64,000 nucleotides of DNA from Coprothermobacter sp. (lineage in GTDB: Bacteria; Caldisericota; Caldisericia; Cryosericales; Cryosericaceae). The stretch's first letter is position 1. Every line of letters starts with the position of its first letter. The position numbers were made by a program, and so were the translations under genes. The notes beneath the pieces were generated by a model. It saw only the letters and a program-made list of their open reading frames with translations. It made no database searches and had not been told where the DNA came from. The stretch lies in contig PNOG01000018.1 in the NCBI GenBank assembly GCA_013824685.1, forward strand, positions 1 through 64,000, read 5' to 3'. Positions 9,514-17,057 of this stretch are shown here, in pieces.

Positions 9514-10827
9514 GTGTTCGAATCTGTAAAGAAAGCGCTTGGTGGGGTCTTCGATGGGCTGCGCCGCAAGGGTCTGCTGTCACAGGGAGACATTGATGCT
9601 GCGCTAGCCGAGGTCAAGCTGGGTCTGCTCGGCGCCGACGTCGACTATCGAGTTGTCAAGTCGTTCATCACTCAGACGCGTGAGGCATGCCTGGACGAGA
9701 AGGTCCTCAAGAGTATCACGCCCGGTGACCAGGTGGTCAAGGTTCTCTACGAACAGCTGACGCAGGCGCTTGGAGGACAGGGCGGCAAAGGCATCGCCAT
9801 CACACATATCCCATATCGGGTCATGCTTGTGGGTCTCCAGGGGTCTGGCAAGACGACGACGCTGGGCAAGCTGGCACTTCTCCTCAAGAAGGAAGGTCAC
9901 TACCCTCTTCTCATTCCCGGAGACTACGGCCGGCCGGCAGCCTACCAGCAACTACAGAAGCTGGCAGCTGACGCGGGGGTCGAGTTCTACGGGGAACATG
10001 CCGAGAGTCTGGCGGATCTCATCCGCGGTGCTGATCGGTTTGCCCGGGAGAAGTCCCTGGATGTTCAACTGCTGGACACGCAAGGACGCCACGACTTCGA
10101 CACAGAGCTCATGGATGAACTGCAGACGGTTACTGCGCTGTACCACCCTGACGAGACCCTGATCGTGCTCGATTCGATGATCGGATCAAAGGCCATTCCG
10201 CTTTCGCAGAGCTTTGACAAGGTTGCCCCACTTACTGGGGCGATCTTCACGAAGTTCGATTCACCCGCACAGGGTGGCGCGGTCTTGTCCTTCAAAGAGG
10301 CCATTGGCAAGCCAATCAGGTATATCGGCGTCGGAGAGCATCTGCAGGACCTCGATTACTTCATACCGGAGAGGCATGCGGCGCGCATCGTCGGCTACGG
10401 CGATATCGAGGGACTGCTCAAGCGGTACGATGACGCCGAGTCCAGGGCAAAGGCAGCAGGCGTCGCCAAGAGAGTCCAAACGGGGAAGTTCGACCTTTAC
10501 GACCTCCGCGATCAGCTGGTTGAAATAGCTCAAGTTGGTGGTATAAATAAGATGCTTGAGAGTCTTCCCGCCAACATGGTTCCGAAGGGGGCTGTTGCCG
10601 ACGAAGGCGTTTCAAAGAGATTCACGGCCATCATTGACTCCATGACCGACAGCGAAAGACGCAGTCCTGCCATCCTGAACGCGTCCCGTAAGCGTCGTGT
10701 TGCTCGCGGCGCAGGCGTGGATGTCAGTGACATCAACAGAATGCTCAAGCAGTTCGAGTTGTTCAGCCGCATGGCGAAGATGGCTAGCAACAGGCACGCC
10801 GGGGGCTTTGGCTTGCCCGGATTCTAA
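9514..10827 (+). CDS. ffh: Signal recognition particle protein Ffh
   Basis: Binds signal peptides and SRP RNA and delivers nascent chains to FtsY. The protein has 437 residues with N, G and M domains. The P-loop is GLQGSGKTTTLGKLA. Other G motifs depart from consensus: GDYGRPAA (usually DTYRPAA), DTQGR (usually DTAGR), DSMIGSKA (usually DAMTGQDA) and TKFDSPAQGG (usually TKLDGDARGG). The catalytic Gln, Asp and Arg of these motifs are kept. The M domain retains SMTDSER and SRKRRVARGAG and ends Gly-rich. Start is GTG. It is the only Ffh in the window and lies in its classical context before rpsP. Confidence 0.93.
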   Translation: MFESVKKALGGVFDGLRRKGLLSQGDIDAALAEVKLGLLGADVDYRVVKSFITQTREACLDEKVLKSITPGDQVVKVLYEQLTQALGGQGGKGIAITHIPYRVMLVGLQGSGKTTTLGKLALLLKKEGHYPLLIPGDYGRPAAYQQLQKLAADAGVEFYGEHAESLADLIRGADRFAREKSLDVQLLDTQGRHDFDTELMDELQTVTALYHPDETLIVLDSMIGSKAIPLSQSFDKVAPLTGAIFTKFDSPAQGGAVLSFKEAIGKPIRYIGVGEHLQDLDYFIPERHAARIVGYGDIEGLLKRYDDAESRAKAAGVAKRVQTGKFDLYDLRDQLVEIAQVGGINKMLESLPANMVPKGAVADEGVSKRFTAIIDSMTDSERRSPAILNASRKRRVARGAGVDVSDINRMLKQFELFSRMAKMASNRHAGGFGLPGF

Positions 10828-10855
10828 TACTCGCAGGTACGCAACAGGAGGAAAC

Positions 10856-11125
10856 ATGGTAAGCATCAAGCTCGCAAGGACTGGAACCAAGCATCAGGCG
10901 CACTATCGTTTTGTCGTGCTGGACCGTAAGAAACCGACCAACGGCGCGGTCATCGAGACACTCGGATACTATGACCCCAAACCCAAGGAGCCGAAGATCG
11001 AGGTCAGCGAAGAGCGTGTCGCTTATTGGCTCGGACTTGGCGCCCAGCCAACTGATTCCGTGCGCAACCTCCTCAAGCACAACGGTATCTGGCAAAGATT
11101 CGTTGCTAGCAAGGCCGCGAAGTAA
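10856..11125 (+). CDS. rpsP: Ribosomal protein bS16
   Basis: Small-subunit ribosomal protein, 89 residues. It begins MVSIKLARTGTKHQAHYRFVV and contains ETLGYYDPKP, both S16 hallmarks. The ATG at 10856 is fixed by a strong AGGAGG site 6 bases upstream; the open frame extends further 5' into ffh without meaning. It follows ffh by 28 bases. Confidence 0.96.
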   Translation: MVSIKLARTGTKHQAHYRFVVLDRKKPTNGAVIETLGYYDPKPKEPKIEVSEERVAYWLGLGAQPTDSVRNLLKHNGIWQRFVASKAAK

Positions 11126-11155
11126 GCCGGCTCTGCGCGCATCAGGAGATTCCCG

Positions 11156-11428
11156 ATGAAGCAGTTGGTCGAGACGATCGTCAAAGCTCTGGTGGATAGC
11201 CCCGAAGAAGTGGTTATCACTGAGATCGCTGGAGAGCAGACCATGACTTATGAGATCAAGGTCGGCCAGAAGGACACCGGCAAAGTCATCGGAAAAATGG
11301 GTCGCACGGCTCAGGCAATTCGCACCATCGTCAGAGCGGCTTCTGCCAAGTCCGGTAAGAGCGCCACAGTCCAAATCGACAGCATGAACGACGAACAGGC
11401 CGAGGGTGGTCTGAAAGAGGAGCAGTAG
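11156..11428 (+). CDS. khpA: KH-domain RNA-binding protein KhpA
   Basis: A 90-residue single-KH protein. The RNA-binding GXXG loop lies in GKVIGKMGRTAQAIR (residues ~42-56). Its position directly after rpsP is the classic khpA (ylqC) location; homologues act with KhpB in RNA binding and cell-envelope control. An AGGAG site precedes the ATG. Confidence 0.92.
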   Translation: MKQLVETIVKALVDSPEEVVITEIAGEQTMTYEIKVGQKDTGKVIGKMGRTAQAIRTIVRAASAKSGKSATVQIDSMNDEQAEGGLKEEQ

Positions 11429-11433
11429 AATCG

Positions 11434-11841
11434 ATGGCTACCAGCGTTTGGATGAAACAGAATGTTCTCATCAAGACGGTCGTGACCCAGCAGTTCAAGG
11501 ACAGCTATCTCAAGGAGCTGGACGGAGCGTATACTGGGGCGAAACAGAACCTTGAGAGACTGAAGTCCTCACTCTCGCAGGTTATCCTTCGTGGCGGCGT
11601 GGGCGGTCAGTACGACGATCTCGTCAAGGCGCAGTTGCAGGAGGAGAAGGCAAAGCAGGAGCAAATGGCTATGGATCTCGAGGCCAAGAAGGCCGAGGTA
11701 TCCAAACTGGAGCTTGGCTCTGTCTACGTTCAGGGCGCCCTTGAAGGGACTGTTGAAGTCAAGATGGGGGACAATCTGTTCCAGAAGATCAGCTCCACCT
11801 CGGTCCTCATTCAGGACGGCGTCATCCTGTCTATCGACTAG
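11434..11841 (+). CDS. ylqD: YlqD family protein
   Basis: A 135-residue protein of unknown function. It starts with a short conserved beta region (VLIKTVVTQQFKDSYL), has a central charged coiled coil (~35-92, rich in Q, E and K), and a C-terminal beta domain (LEGTVEVKMGDNLFQKIS). The architecture and the place after khpA match Bacillus YlqD, which precedes rimM-trmD there. Here it is the last gene before a terminator, and rimM and trmD do not follow. Confidence 0.82.
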   Translation: MATSVWMKQNVLIKTVVTQQFKDSYLKELDGAYTGAKQNLERLKSSLSQVILRGGVGGQYDDLVKAQLQEEKAKQEQMAMDLEAKKAEVSKLELGSVYVQGALEGTVEVKMGDNLFQKISSTSVLIQDGVILSID

Positions 11842-11865
11842 CAATTCACTGCATTGTACGGTTCA

Positions 11866-11894
11866 GGGCAGAGCGGCAACGCTTTGCCCTTTTT
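11866..11894 (+). terminator. Intrinsic terminator after ylqD
   Basis: Ten-pair stem GGGCAGAGCG / CGCTTTGCCC (one G-T pair) with a GCAA loop, followed directly by five T. It closes the SRP/ribosomal block. Confidence 0.9.
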
Positions 11895-11909
11895 GCATGT
11901 CCACTCGGC

Positions 11910-11939
11910 TTGACATGCTCGCGCGATATGTGGTATAGT
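11910..11939 (+). promoter_or_regulatory. Promoter of the ferritin-like gene
   Basis: TTGACA (11910-11915) and TATAGT (11934-11939) are separated by 18 bases, close to consensus. The predicted start near 11946 gives a leader of about 130 bases. That leader has no stop codon in the frame of the gene, so a longer N-terminal form from a GTG near 11950 is possible but less likely. Confidence 0.72.
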
Positions 11940-12075
11940 CTGAAAACATGTGAAGTACGCGAAGAAACTGGTCGCATTCGGGTTCAGGAGTGGACTGCCG
12001 GCTAGGAGGTGGTCTACTGACGGGCGGAACCGGGGCGCCTGGAACGCATCCGGCGAGCTGCCGAAAGGAGTAACG

Positions 12076-12495
12076 ATGGCATCCAAGAAGTTGCTCGGTA
12101 TGCTGAACGACGCGATTGCCGGCGAACTGCAGGTTGCGGTCCAATATATGTGGCAGCATGTGCAGTGGAAGGGCATGAAGCACTTCGCGGTCAAGGATGA
12201 GTTCCAGAAGATCGGCATCGAGGAGATGAAACACGCCGAGGCAATTGCCGAACGGCTCTTCTACCTCGGAGGGACGCCGACGACGAAGCCTGACCCCATT
12301 ACTGTTGGATCATCACTCAAGGAGATGCTGACCGCAGACATGAAGGCCGAGGAGAAGACGATCAAGATGTACAAAGAGGTCATTGCCCTGGCCACCAAGG
12401 AAGGAGACCTCACGACAGCACACATTTTCACCGAGATCCTGGGGGACGAGGAAGGGCACCACGACACCTTCCAAGGCTTGCTGGAAGAAGTCTGA
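12076..12495 (+). CDS. Ferritin-like di-iron protein (bacterioferritin/DPS-like)
   Basis: A 139-residue four-helix protein that probably oxidises and stores iron or detoxifies peroxide. Iron-ligand motifs are visible in order: Glu in GELQVAVQY, ExxH as EEMKH, Glu in AEEKTI, and EILGDEEGHH in the last helix. This is the length of the small bacterioferritin/DPS-like class rather than rubrerythrin, because no rubredoxin CxxC pairs follow. The ATG is set by AAAGGAG. It has its own promoter and terminator, so it is monocistronic. Confidence 0.85.
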   Translation: MASKKLLGMLNDAIAGELQVAVQYMWQHVQWKGMKHFAVKDEFQKIGIEEMKHAEAIAERLFYLGGTPTTKPDPITVGSSLKEMLTADMKAEEKTIKMYKEVIALATKEGDLTTAHIFTEILGDEEGHHDTFQGLLEEV

Positions 12496-12521
12496 CCGTT
12501 CAACCACAGCACGTGACACAA

Positions 12522-12547
12522 GGCGCCGGGCTTCCCGGCGCCTTTTT
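12522..12547 (+). terminator. Intrinsic terminator after ferritin-like gene
   Basis: GGCGCCGGG / CCCGGCGCC stem with a short CTT loop and a run of five T. Confidence 0.92.
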
Positions 12548-12621
12548 GCGTTGTCGGAACAGTCAGGTCGTCAACTCTCCAGAAAAGTATGCGTAGTTGC
12601 CACGCCTTTTGAGCAAGGCGC

Positions 12622-12721
12622 CTGTCCCCTGTTACATGGTCTGTCATTCCCGCGAAGGCGGGAATCCAGTCCCGCCCCGGTGGCCAGCATGTTACAACAA
12701 CTACGTCTGTCCCCTGTTACA
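12622..12721. repeat. 15-bp direct repeats flanking a REP-like palindrome
   Basis: The sequence CTGTCCCCTGTTACA occurs at 12622-12636 and again at 12707-12721. Between them, 12646-12665 is the palindrome ATTCCCGC-GAAG-GCGGGAAT, a type of dispersed extragenic palindrome common in bacterial genomes. The arrangement suggests a small repetitive insertion. Confidence 0.6.
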
Positions 12722-12795
12722 CGTCTGGTTGCACAGACTGCGATGCCGTATGGAATCGCATTTGGAGGGCGTTTGCGATCGGTGGCACGGGGGTA

Positions 12796-12823
12796 TTGAC
12801 AAAGCATCGGGTTCATGAATACT
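12796..12823 (+). promoter_or_regulatory. Candidate promoter of the KASIII-transport cluster
   Basis: TTGACA (12796-12801), 16 bases, AATACT (12818-12823). It lies about 60 bases before the first gene of the cluster and is the only good match in the gap. Confidence 0.55.
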
Positions 12824-12883
12824 GCATCTAGTGAGAGGTGATTCAGGTTTTGGGTTTGGCATTTTCTAGTGATGGAGGCGGGA

Positions 12884-13858
12884 ATGTCACACATTGCGGG
12901 AATGGGAGTCAAGGTTCCGGACAGGGTTCTGACGAATGAGTACTTCAGCGAGTACTTCAACGAGGACTTGAGTGGTTTCCTCGAAGGAATAGTTGGTCAG
13001 AAGGAGCGTCATTGGCTGGCTGACGACGAATCCGTGGTTGACCTCTGTCTTCCTGCTGCCCAGGAGGCGATGGCAGAAGCCGGGATTACGGCAAAGGACC
13101 TTTCGATGGTCGTCGTCGCTTCCGACACCCACGAGTACATCTCACCGCCGACGTCGCTTGTCGTCCAGGGTAAGCTTGGGGCTATCAACGCGATGGTCTT
13201 CGACCTGTCTGCTTCCTGTGCTTCGTTTGTTACTGCCCTCGTGACTGTGGACTCATGGTTCAGGTCTCACCCGGACTTCAAGTACGCTCTGCTGATTGGC
13301 GAATATGGCATGACCAAGTATGTGGACAAGGATGACAAGTACACGGCCTCTCTCTTCGCCGACGGTGCCGCAGCTGTCGTCATCGAGAACACAGGCGAGA
13401 GTCTCATCGCGTCGAAGTTTATCGCCGACGGCACGTATCATGACTATCTGGGCGTGTTCGGTGGGGGAACCAGGTATCCAATCAACGACGATACGCTTGC
13501 CAAGGGTCTGCACAAGCTGCGCATCCTCAAGAAGTACGATGAGAATCCCAACCTGGTCGCATGGCCTGGACTGGTGAAGAGCCTTATGGAGAAGGTCGGC
13601 GAGCCTCTGGGTGCCATCGATCTGATCCTGTTCACTCAGATCAATCTTTCGGTCATCAAGAAAGTGCTGGAGATTCTGGGCATCCCAGAGTCAAGGTCAC
13701 ACTGGATCATGGACAGATACGGCTACACCGGCTCGGCGTGCATCCCAATGGCATTGTATGATGCTCGCAAGCAGGGCAAGGTGAAGCCCGATGACTTGGT
13801 CGTGCTGGTGGCATCGGGCGCAGGACAGGCGATGGGCGCGGTCGCGCTCCGTCTGTAG
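12884..13858 (+). CDS. KASIII-like thiolase-fold protein A, catalytic His/Asn replaced
   Basis: A 324-residue thiolase-fold protein of the 3-oxoacyl-ACP synthase III / HMG-CoA synthase group. The nucleophile is kept at Cys112 (LSASCASF), the same number as in E. coli FabH. The His of the canonical PHQAN motif is replaced by Thr (FTQIN, Thr251), and the Asn of YGNTSAA by Tyr (YGYTGSACIP, Tyr281). So ordinary FabH decarboxylative condensation or HMG-CoA synthesis is unlikely; acyl transfer or a partner-dependent reaction is possible (inference). The ATG at 12884 is preferred over 12872 because GGAGG lies 7 bases upstream. First gene of a co-directional cluster, with a paralogue 24 bases downstream. 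Confidence 0.8.
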   Translation: MSHIAGMGVKVPDRVLTNEYFSEYFNEDLSGFLEGIVGQKERHWLADDESVVDLCLPAAQEAMAEAGITAKDLSMVVVASDTHEYISPPTSLVVQGKLGAINAMVFDLSASCASFVTALVTVDSWFRSHPDFKYALLIGEYGMTKYVDKDDKYTASLFADGAAAVVIENTGESLIASKFIADGTYHDYLGVFGGGTRYPINDDTLAKGLHKLRILKKYDENPNLVAWPGLVKSLMEKVGEPLGAIDLILFTQINLSVIKKVLEILGIPESRSHWIMDRYGYTGSACIPMALYDARKQGKVKPDDLVVLVASGAGQAMGAVALRL

Positions 13859-13882
13859 TCGATCGGGTCAGGGAGCGGTTAC

Positions 13883-14872
13883 ATGAGGACAGTACGCATC
13901 GCCGGTACGGGCATCTATACGCCGACACGTTCGATGCCGACCGGGGAGGTCGGTGCAATGTTGAACCTGGATCTGACGCAACAGATTCAGACGGGCGGCA
14001 TCAGGGTCAAGAAGATCATGGCAGACGATGAGGAAGCATCTGACCTCGCCGTCTATGCAGGGATGCAGGCGCTGAAGAATGCCGGAGTCAAGCCTTCGGA
14101 ACTGGACCTCATCATTGTCAGCACCGATACGCCCGACTACATCTCGCCATGCACAGCGTCCATTGTTCAGCACCGACTGTTGGCCAAGAACGCAGGTATC
14201 TTCGACACGAACTGCGCGTGCGCGGGCTGGGTCACTGCGCTCAACACGGCCACCAAGTACATCATGGCGGACCAGCATTTCCACAAGGCACTTGTCATCG
14301 GTACCTATGCCATGACGCGATTTCTCAACTGGCAAGACAAGGTCACCGCCCCGACGTTTTCCGACGGAGCTGGCGCTGCCGTGCTCGTCGAAGACGAGTC
14401 CGAGACTGGCGGGTATCTCGGGTCGATGCTTTACGCTGACGGGTATTACTGGGACTACCTGGGCGTCTACCTGGGGTCAGCCAGACTGCCGACAGCCGAG
14501 TCAGTAGCGAACCAGGAACACAAGGTGCAGTACAACCAGAACAAGAGGTTCCCGGATGTCAACTCGGTCCATTGGCCCCGCCTGGTACGGGAGACACTGG
14601 CGCAGGCCAACCTGACACCGCAGGACGCTGACATGCTGCTGTTCACGCAGGTCCGCAGGAACACGATCGAAGGGGTCATGAATACGCTGGGCCTGCCGAT
14701 GACCAAGACGCATACGGTCATGGAGAAGTTCGGCTACACGGGCTCAGCCTGCGTTCCCATGGCCTTGCACGACGCGCTCGAGCAGGACCTCATCCATAGT
14801 GGCGACATCGTGGTCATGACAGCTTCGGGCGGCGGCTACGCCATGGCGTGCTACGCCATGCGCTGGCTGTAA
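13883..14872 (+). CDS. KASIII-like thiolase-fold protein B, catalytic His/Asn replaced
   Basis: A 329-residue paralogue of the preceding gene, clearly related but diverged. Cys113 sits in the active-site loop (NCACAGW, FabH-like AACAGF). The same two substitutions recur: Thr255 in LLFTQVRRN in place of His, and Tyr285 in FGYTGSACVP in place of Asn. The shared changes show that this is a defined subfamily and not random decay. Side-by-side paralogues suggest a heterodimer (inference). A GGGAG site precedes the ATG. The alpha/beta-hydrolase follows after 12 bases. Confidence 0.8.
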   Translation: MRTVRIAGTGIYTPTRSMPTGEVGAMLNLDLTQQIQTGGIRVKKIMADDEEASDLAVYAGMQALKNAGVKPSELDLIIVSTDTPDYISPCTASIVQHRLLAKNAGIFDTNCACAGWVTALNTATKYIMADQHFHKALVIGTYAMTRFLNWQDKVTAPTFSDGAGAAVLVEDESETGGYLGSMLYADGYYWDYLGVYLGSARLPTAESVANQEHKVQYNQNKRFPDVNSVHWPRLVRETLAQANLTPQDADMLLFTQVRRNTIEGVMNTLGLPMTKTHTVMEKFGYTGSACVPMALHDALEQDLIHSGDIVVMTASGGGYAMACYAMRWL

Positions 14873-14884
14873 GGGAGGTTAGAG

Positions 14885-15643
14885 ATGGCATACGCACCGT
14901 TTGAAGGAAGGCGAATCTACTCCGAGCGATTGGGAGACGGCAGCAAGACCGTCATCTTTGGACACGGGAACCTGGCTTCCGCCAACTCCTGGCGACTGAT
15001 GATGCCCTATCTACCGCTCGACCGGAAGAATGTGTTTATCGATTTCCCCGGATTCGGCAAGTCGGACAATGTCCCACCCACGACAGTGGAACACTGCGCC
15101 GACGCGCTTATTGCCTGCCAGAAGTACTGGCATCTCGAGCCTGCCGTCTATGTCGGCCATTCGATGGGAGCAATCGTCGGTCTGATGGCGGCGCTTAAGG
15201 GAGCTCAGTTCTCCAAGATGGTGCTGATTGGCTGCGGACCCGCGGATGGCTACCCCATGATGGATCAGATGCGGGCCTCGTTTCTAATGCTGACGCAGAA
15301 TCCCCCACTCATCGAGGCCATGACACGCAAGAACAATGAGCCGTTCGGCCTTGCAGAGGACATTCTGGAGGAGATCATCGCTGACGCTGTTCGCTGTGTT
15401 CCTCAGGGTTACACGGAAATGGCGGATTCACTGGCAGGCGTACGAATGTCTACGCAGCTCGGTACCCTTTTCATGCCGATCACGTTCCTCCATGGTGATC
15501 GAGACGGTGTTGTTCCCATCGACTGGATTCGGCCGACGGTCGCAGCTGCTCATGGAAAACTGGTCGTCCTTGAGGGGCAGGTACACCTTCCGATGCTCGT
15601 CGAACCGGAGCAGTTCGCCGCAACCCTTGAGAAGGAGCTATAG
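14885..15643 (+). CDS. Alpha/beta-hydrolase
   Basis: A 252-residue cytoplasmic hydrolase with a complete catalytic triad: Ser in GHSMGAIVG (residues ~91-99), Asp in HGDRDGVVP, and His in GQVHLPMLVEP. The oxyanion region reads FGHGNLASANSW. Substrate is unknown; in this context it may act on the product or thioester made by the two KASIII-like proteins (inference). GGGAGG precedes the ATG, and the TetR gene starts 4 bases after the stop. Confidence 0.85.
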   Translation: MAYAPFEGRRIYSERLGDGSKTVIFGHGNLASANSWRLMMPYLPLDRKNVFIDFPGFGKSDNVPPTTVEHCADALIACQKYWHLEPAVYVGHSMGAIVGLMAALKGAQFSKMVLIGCGPADGYPMMDQMRASFLMLTQNPPLIEAMTRKNNEPFGLAEDILEEIIADAVRCVPQGYTEMADSLAGVRMSTQLGTLFMPITFLHGDRDGVVPIDWIRPTVAAAHGKLVVLEGQVHLPMLVEPEQFAATLEKEL

Positions 15644-15646
15644 AGA

Positions 15647-17017
15647 GTGATGGTTGAGCATCGTAGGCAGATGACAGCGGTGAAGTCGCGAGAACCCTTG
15701 GTCTCGACGACACTCTCGACGTCCGAGCGGATCGTCGGCTCGGCGTTGAAGCTGTTCTTCACGCACGGCTACTCGCAGACATCTGTGGCGATGATTGCTC
15801 GCGACGTCGGCATCTCGAACTCAGCTTTCTACCGGCACTTCAAGTCCAAGGAGGGAGTCCTGTTCGCGGTTCTGGAGACGTTCTCGGAGGATTTCACCGG
15901 GGCACTGTCCAGTGGCATGGAACGAGCAGAGGGCCTGGAAGGGAAGCTTCGAGCGTTCTATTCGACGATTCTGGAAGTAGTGGGGCGCGACACGCACCTG
16001 TACAGGGTCTTCACGGAGACCGAGTTCAACGGGTACGTCTTTGTCCGTGATTTCTACTCCCGGGTTGTAGCGATCGTGGGTGACCAGCTACGTGGACTGG
16101 TGCCTGCGGAGTTCGATCTCGACGACATAGGCTACTACCTTCTCGGATCGGTGTATCTGGTGGCGGTCAAGAAGACTCTGTGGGAAAGCCTCTTCACGGT
16201 CGACGGGTTCTGCACGCAGTTGGTCGACTTCGCACTACATGGCATAGACATGCGCGGCGATGCCCCGGAAGGTCTCGTGCCACTTCCCGAAGCCGCTCCT
16301 CTGCAGGAACCCGAAGTGCGCCTGTCGAAAGGCGAGCGCACCCAGAAAAACCTGTTGACGGCTGCAGAGCACATCTTTGGTGAGCAGGGCTACTGGAATG
16401 CCGATATCTACAGCATTGCCCGGGCGGCGGGGGTTGCGCCTGGGACGACCTACCTGTACTTCGACTCCAAGCTGGAGCTGCTGTCACGGTTGGTCGTCGA
16501 GGTCAACGAGGGCCTTCGGCGCCATACGGCTCAGGCGGTGCGAGGCCTTGCTGACAGGCGCATCATCGAGGTGGCAGCACTCGAGTCCTTCTGCAACTAC
16601 ATTCGGGAGCATAGAAATTCCTACCGTGTCGTCCGAGAGGCGGAGTTTGTCGACAAGGACCTCGGCAGGTGGTACTACACGCGACTGTCCGACCCCTACA
16701 CGGTTGTGCTGGAGCGAGCCATGGTGGCGGGCGAGATTCGGCCTGGCAATCCTGAGATCACCGCGCTTGCTCTTATGGGCGTGGGTCACTGGTTGGGTTT
16801 GCGGTGGGTTCTGTGGAGTGACCATCTCGACGCTGAGGTGTCACCTGCTGCGCTCACAAGTTCTGTACGACTTGTTCTGCACGGACTTGAAGGAGCGGCC
16901 CGGAGGGCCGCTTCGAAAGCTGACAACAATCATGACAAGGGGGTGAAAGCGACTGGCAGACGCAGGCGAGAGAACACGGCCCATAACGTGGCCGTATCCG
17001 GTGGACAGAACGGCTGA
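15647..17017 (+). CDS. Double TetR-family transcription regulator (two TetR units fused)
   Basis: 456 residues, twice the usual TetR length. The first DNA-binding domain (~25-72) ends in the typical NSAFYRHFKSKEGVLFAVLE. A complete second TetR unit starts near residue 225, with its helix-turn-helix at GVAPGTTYLYFDSKLELLSRL. Each is followed by a helical ligand-binding-type domain. The C-terminal tail is basic. The start is GTG at 15647 or ATG at 15650; GAAGGAG sits upstream. Its location inside the cluster suggests it senses an acyl-CoA or the imported substrate and controls the locus (inference). Confidence 0.88.
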   Translation: MMVEHRRQMTAVKSREPLVSTTLSTSERIVGSALKLFFTHGYSQTSVAMIARDVGISNSAFYRHFKSKEGVLFAVLETFSEDFTGALSSGMERAEGLEGKLRAFYSTILEVVGRDTHLYRVFTETEFNGYVFVRDFYSRVVAIVGDQLRGLVPAEFDLDDIGYYLLGSVYLVAVKKTLWESLFTVDGFCTQLVDFALHGIDMRGDAPEGLVPLPEAAPLQEPEVRLSKGERTQKNLLTAAEHIFGEQGYWNADIYSIARAAGVAPGTTYLYFDSKLELLSRLVVEVNEGLRRHTAQAVRGLADRRIIEVAALESFCNYIREHRNSYRVVREAEFVDKDLGRWYYTRLSDPYTVVLERAMVAGEIRPGNPEITALALMGVGHWLGLRWVLWSDHLDAEVSPAALTSSVRLVLHGLEGAARRAASKADNNHDKGVKATGRRRRENTAHNVAVSGGQNG

Positions 17018-17057
17018 ATGTGTGGCGTCTCATTCTTATAGAACAGGAGGAATGACA

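Larger units (their letters stand above)
12548..12883. other. Intergenic region before the acyl-CoA cluster
   Basis: No gene was recognised. The tract holds a direct-repeat pair flanking a palindrome (12622-12721) and a promoter at 12796-12823. The heptamer CTAGTGA occurs twice (near 12829 and 12866) around the ribosome-site region and could be a regulator site; this is speculative. Confidence 0.5.

Noticed and set aside
12076-12495. Rubrerythrin
   Set aside because: No C-terminal rubredoxin domain (no CxxC pairs) and the length fits a small ferritin-like protein.
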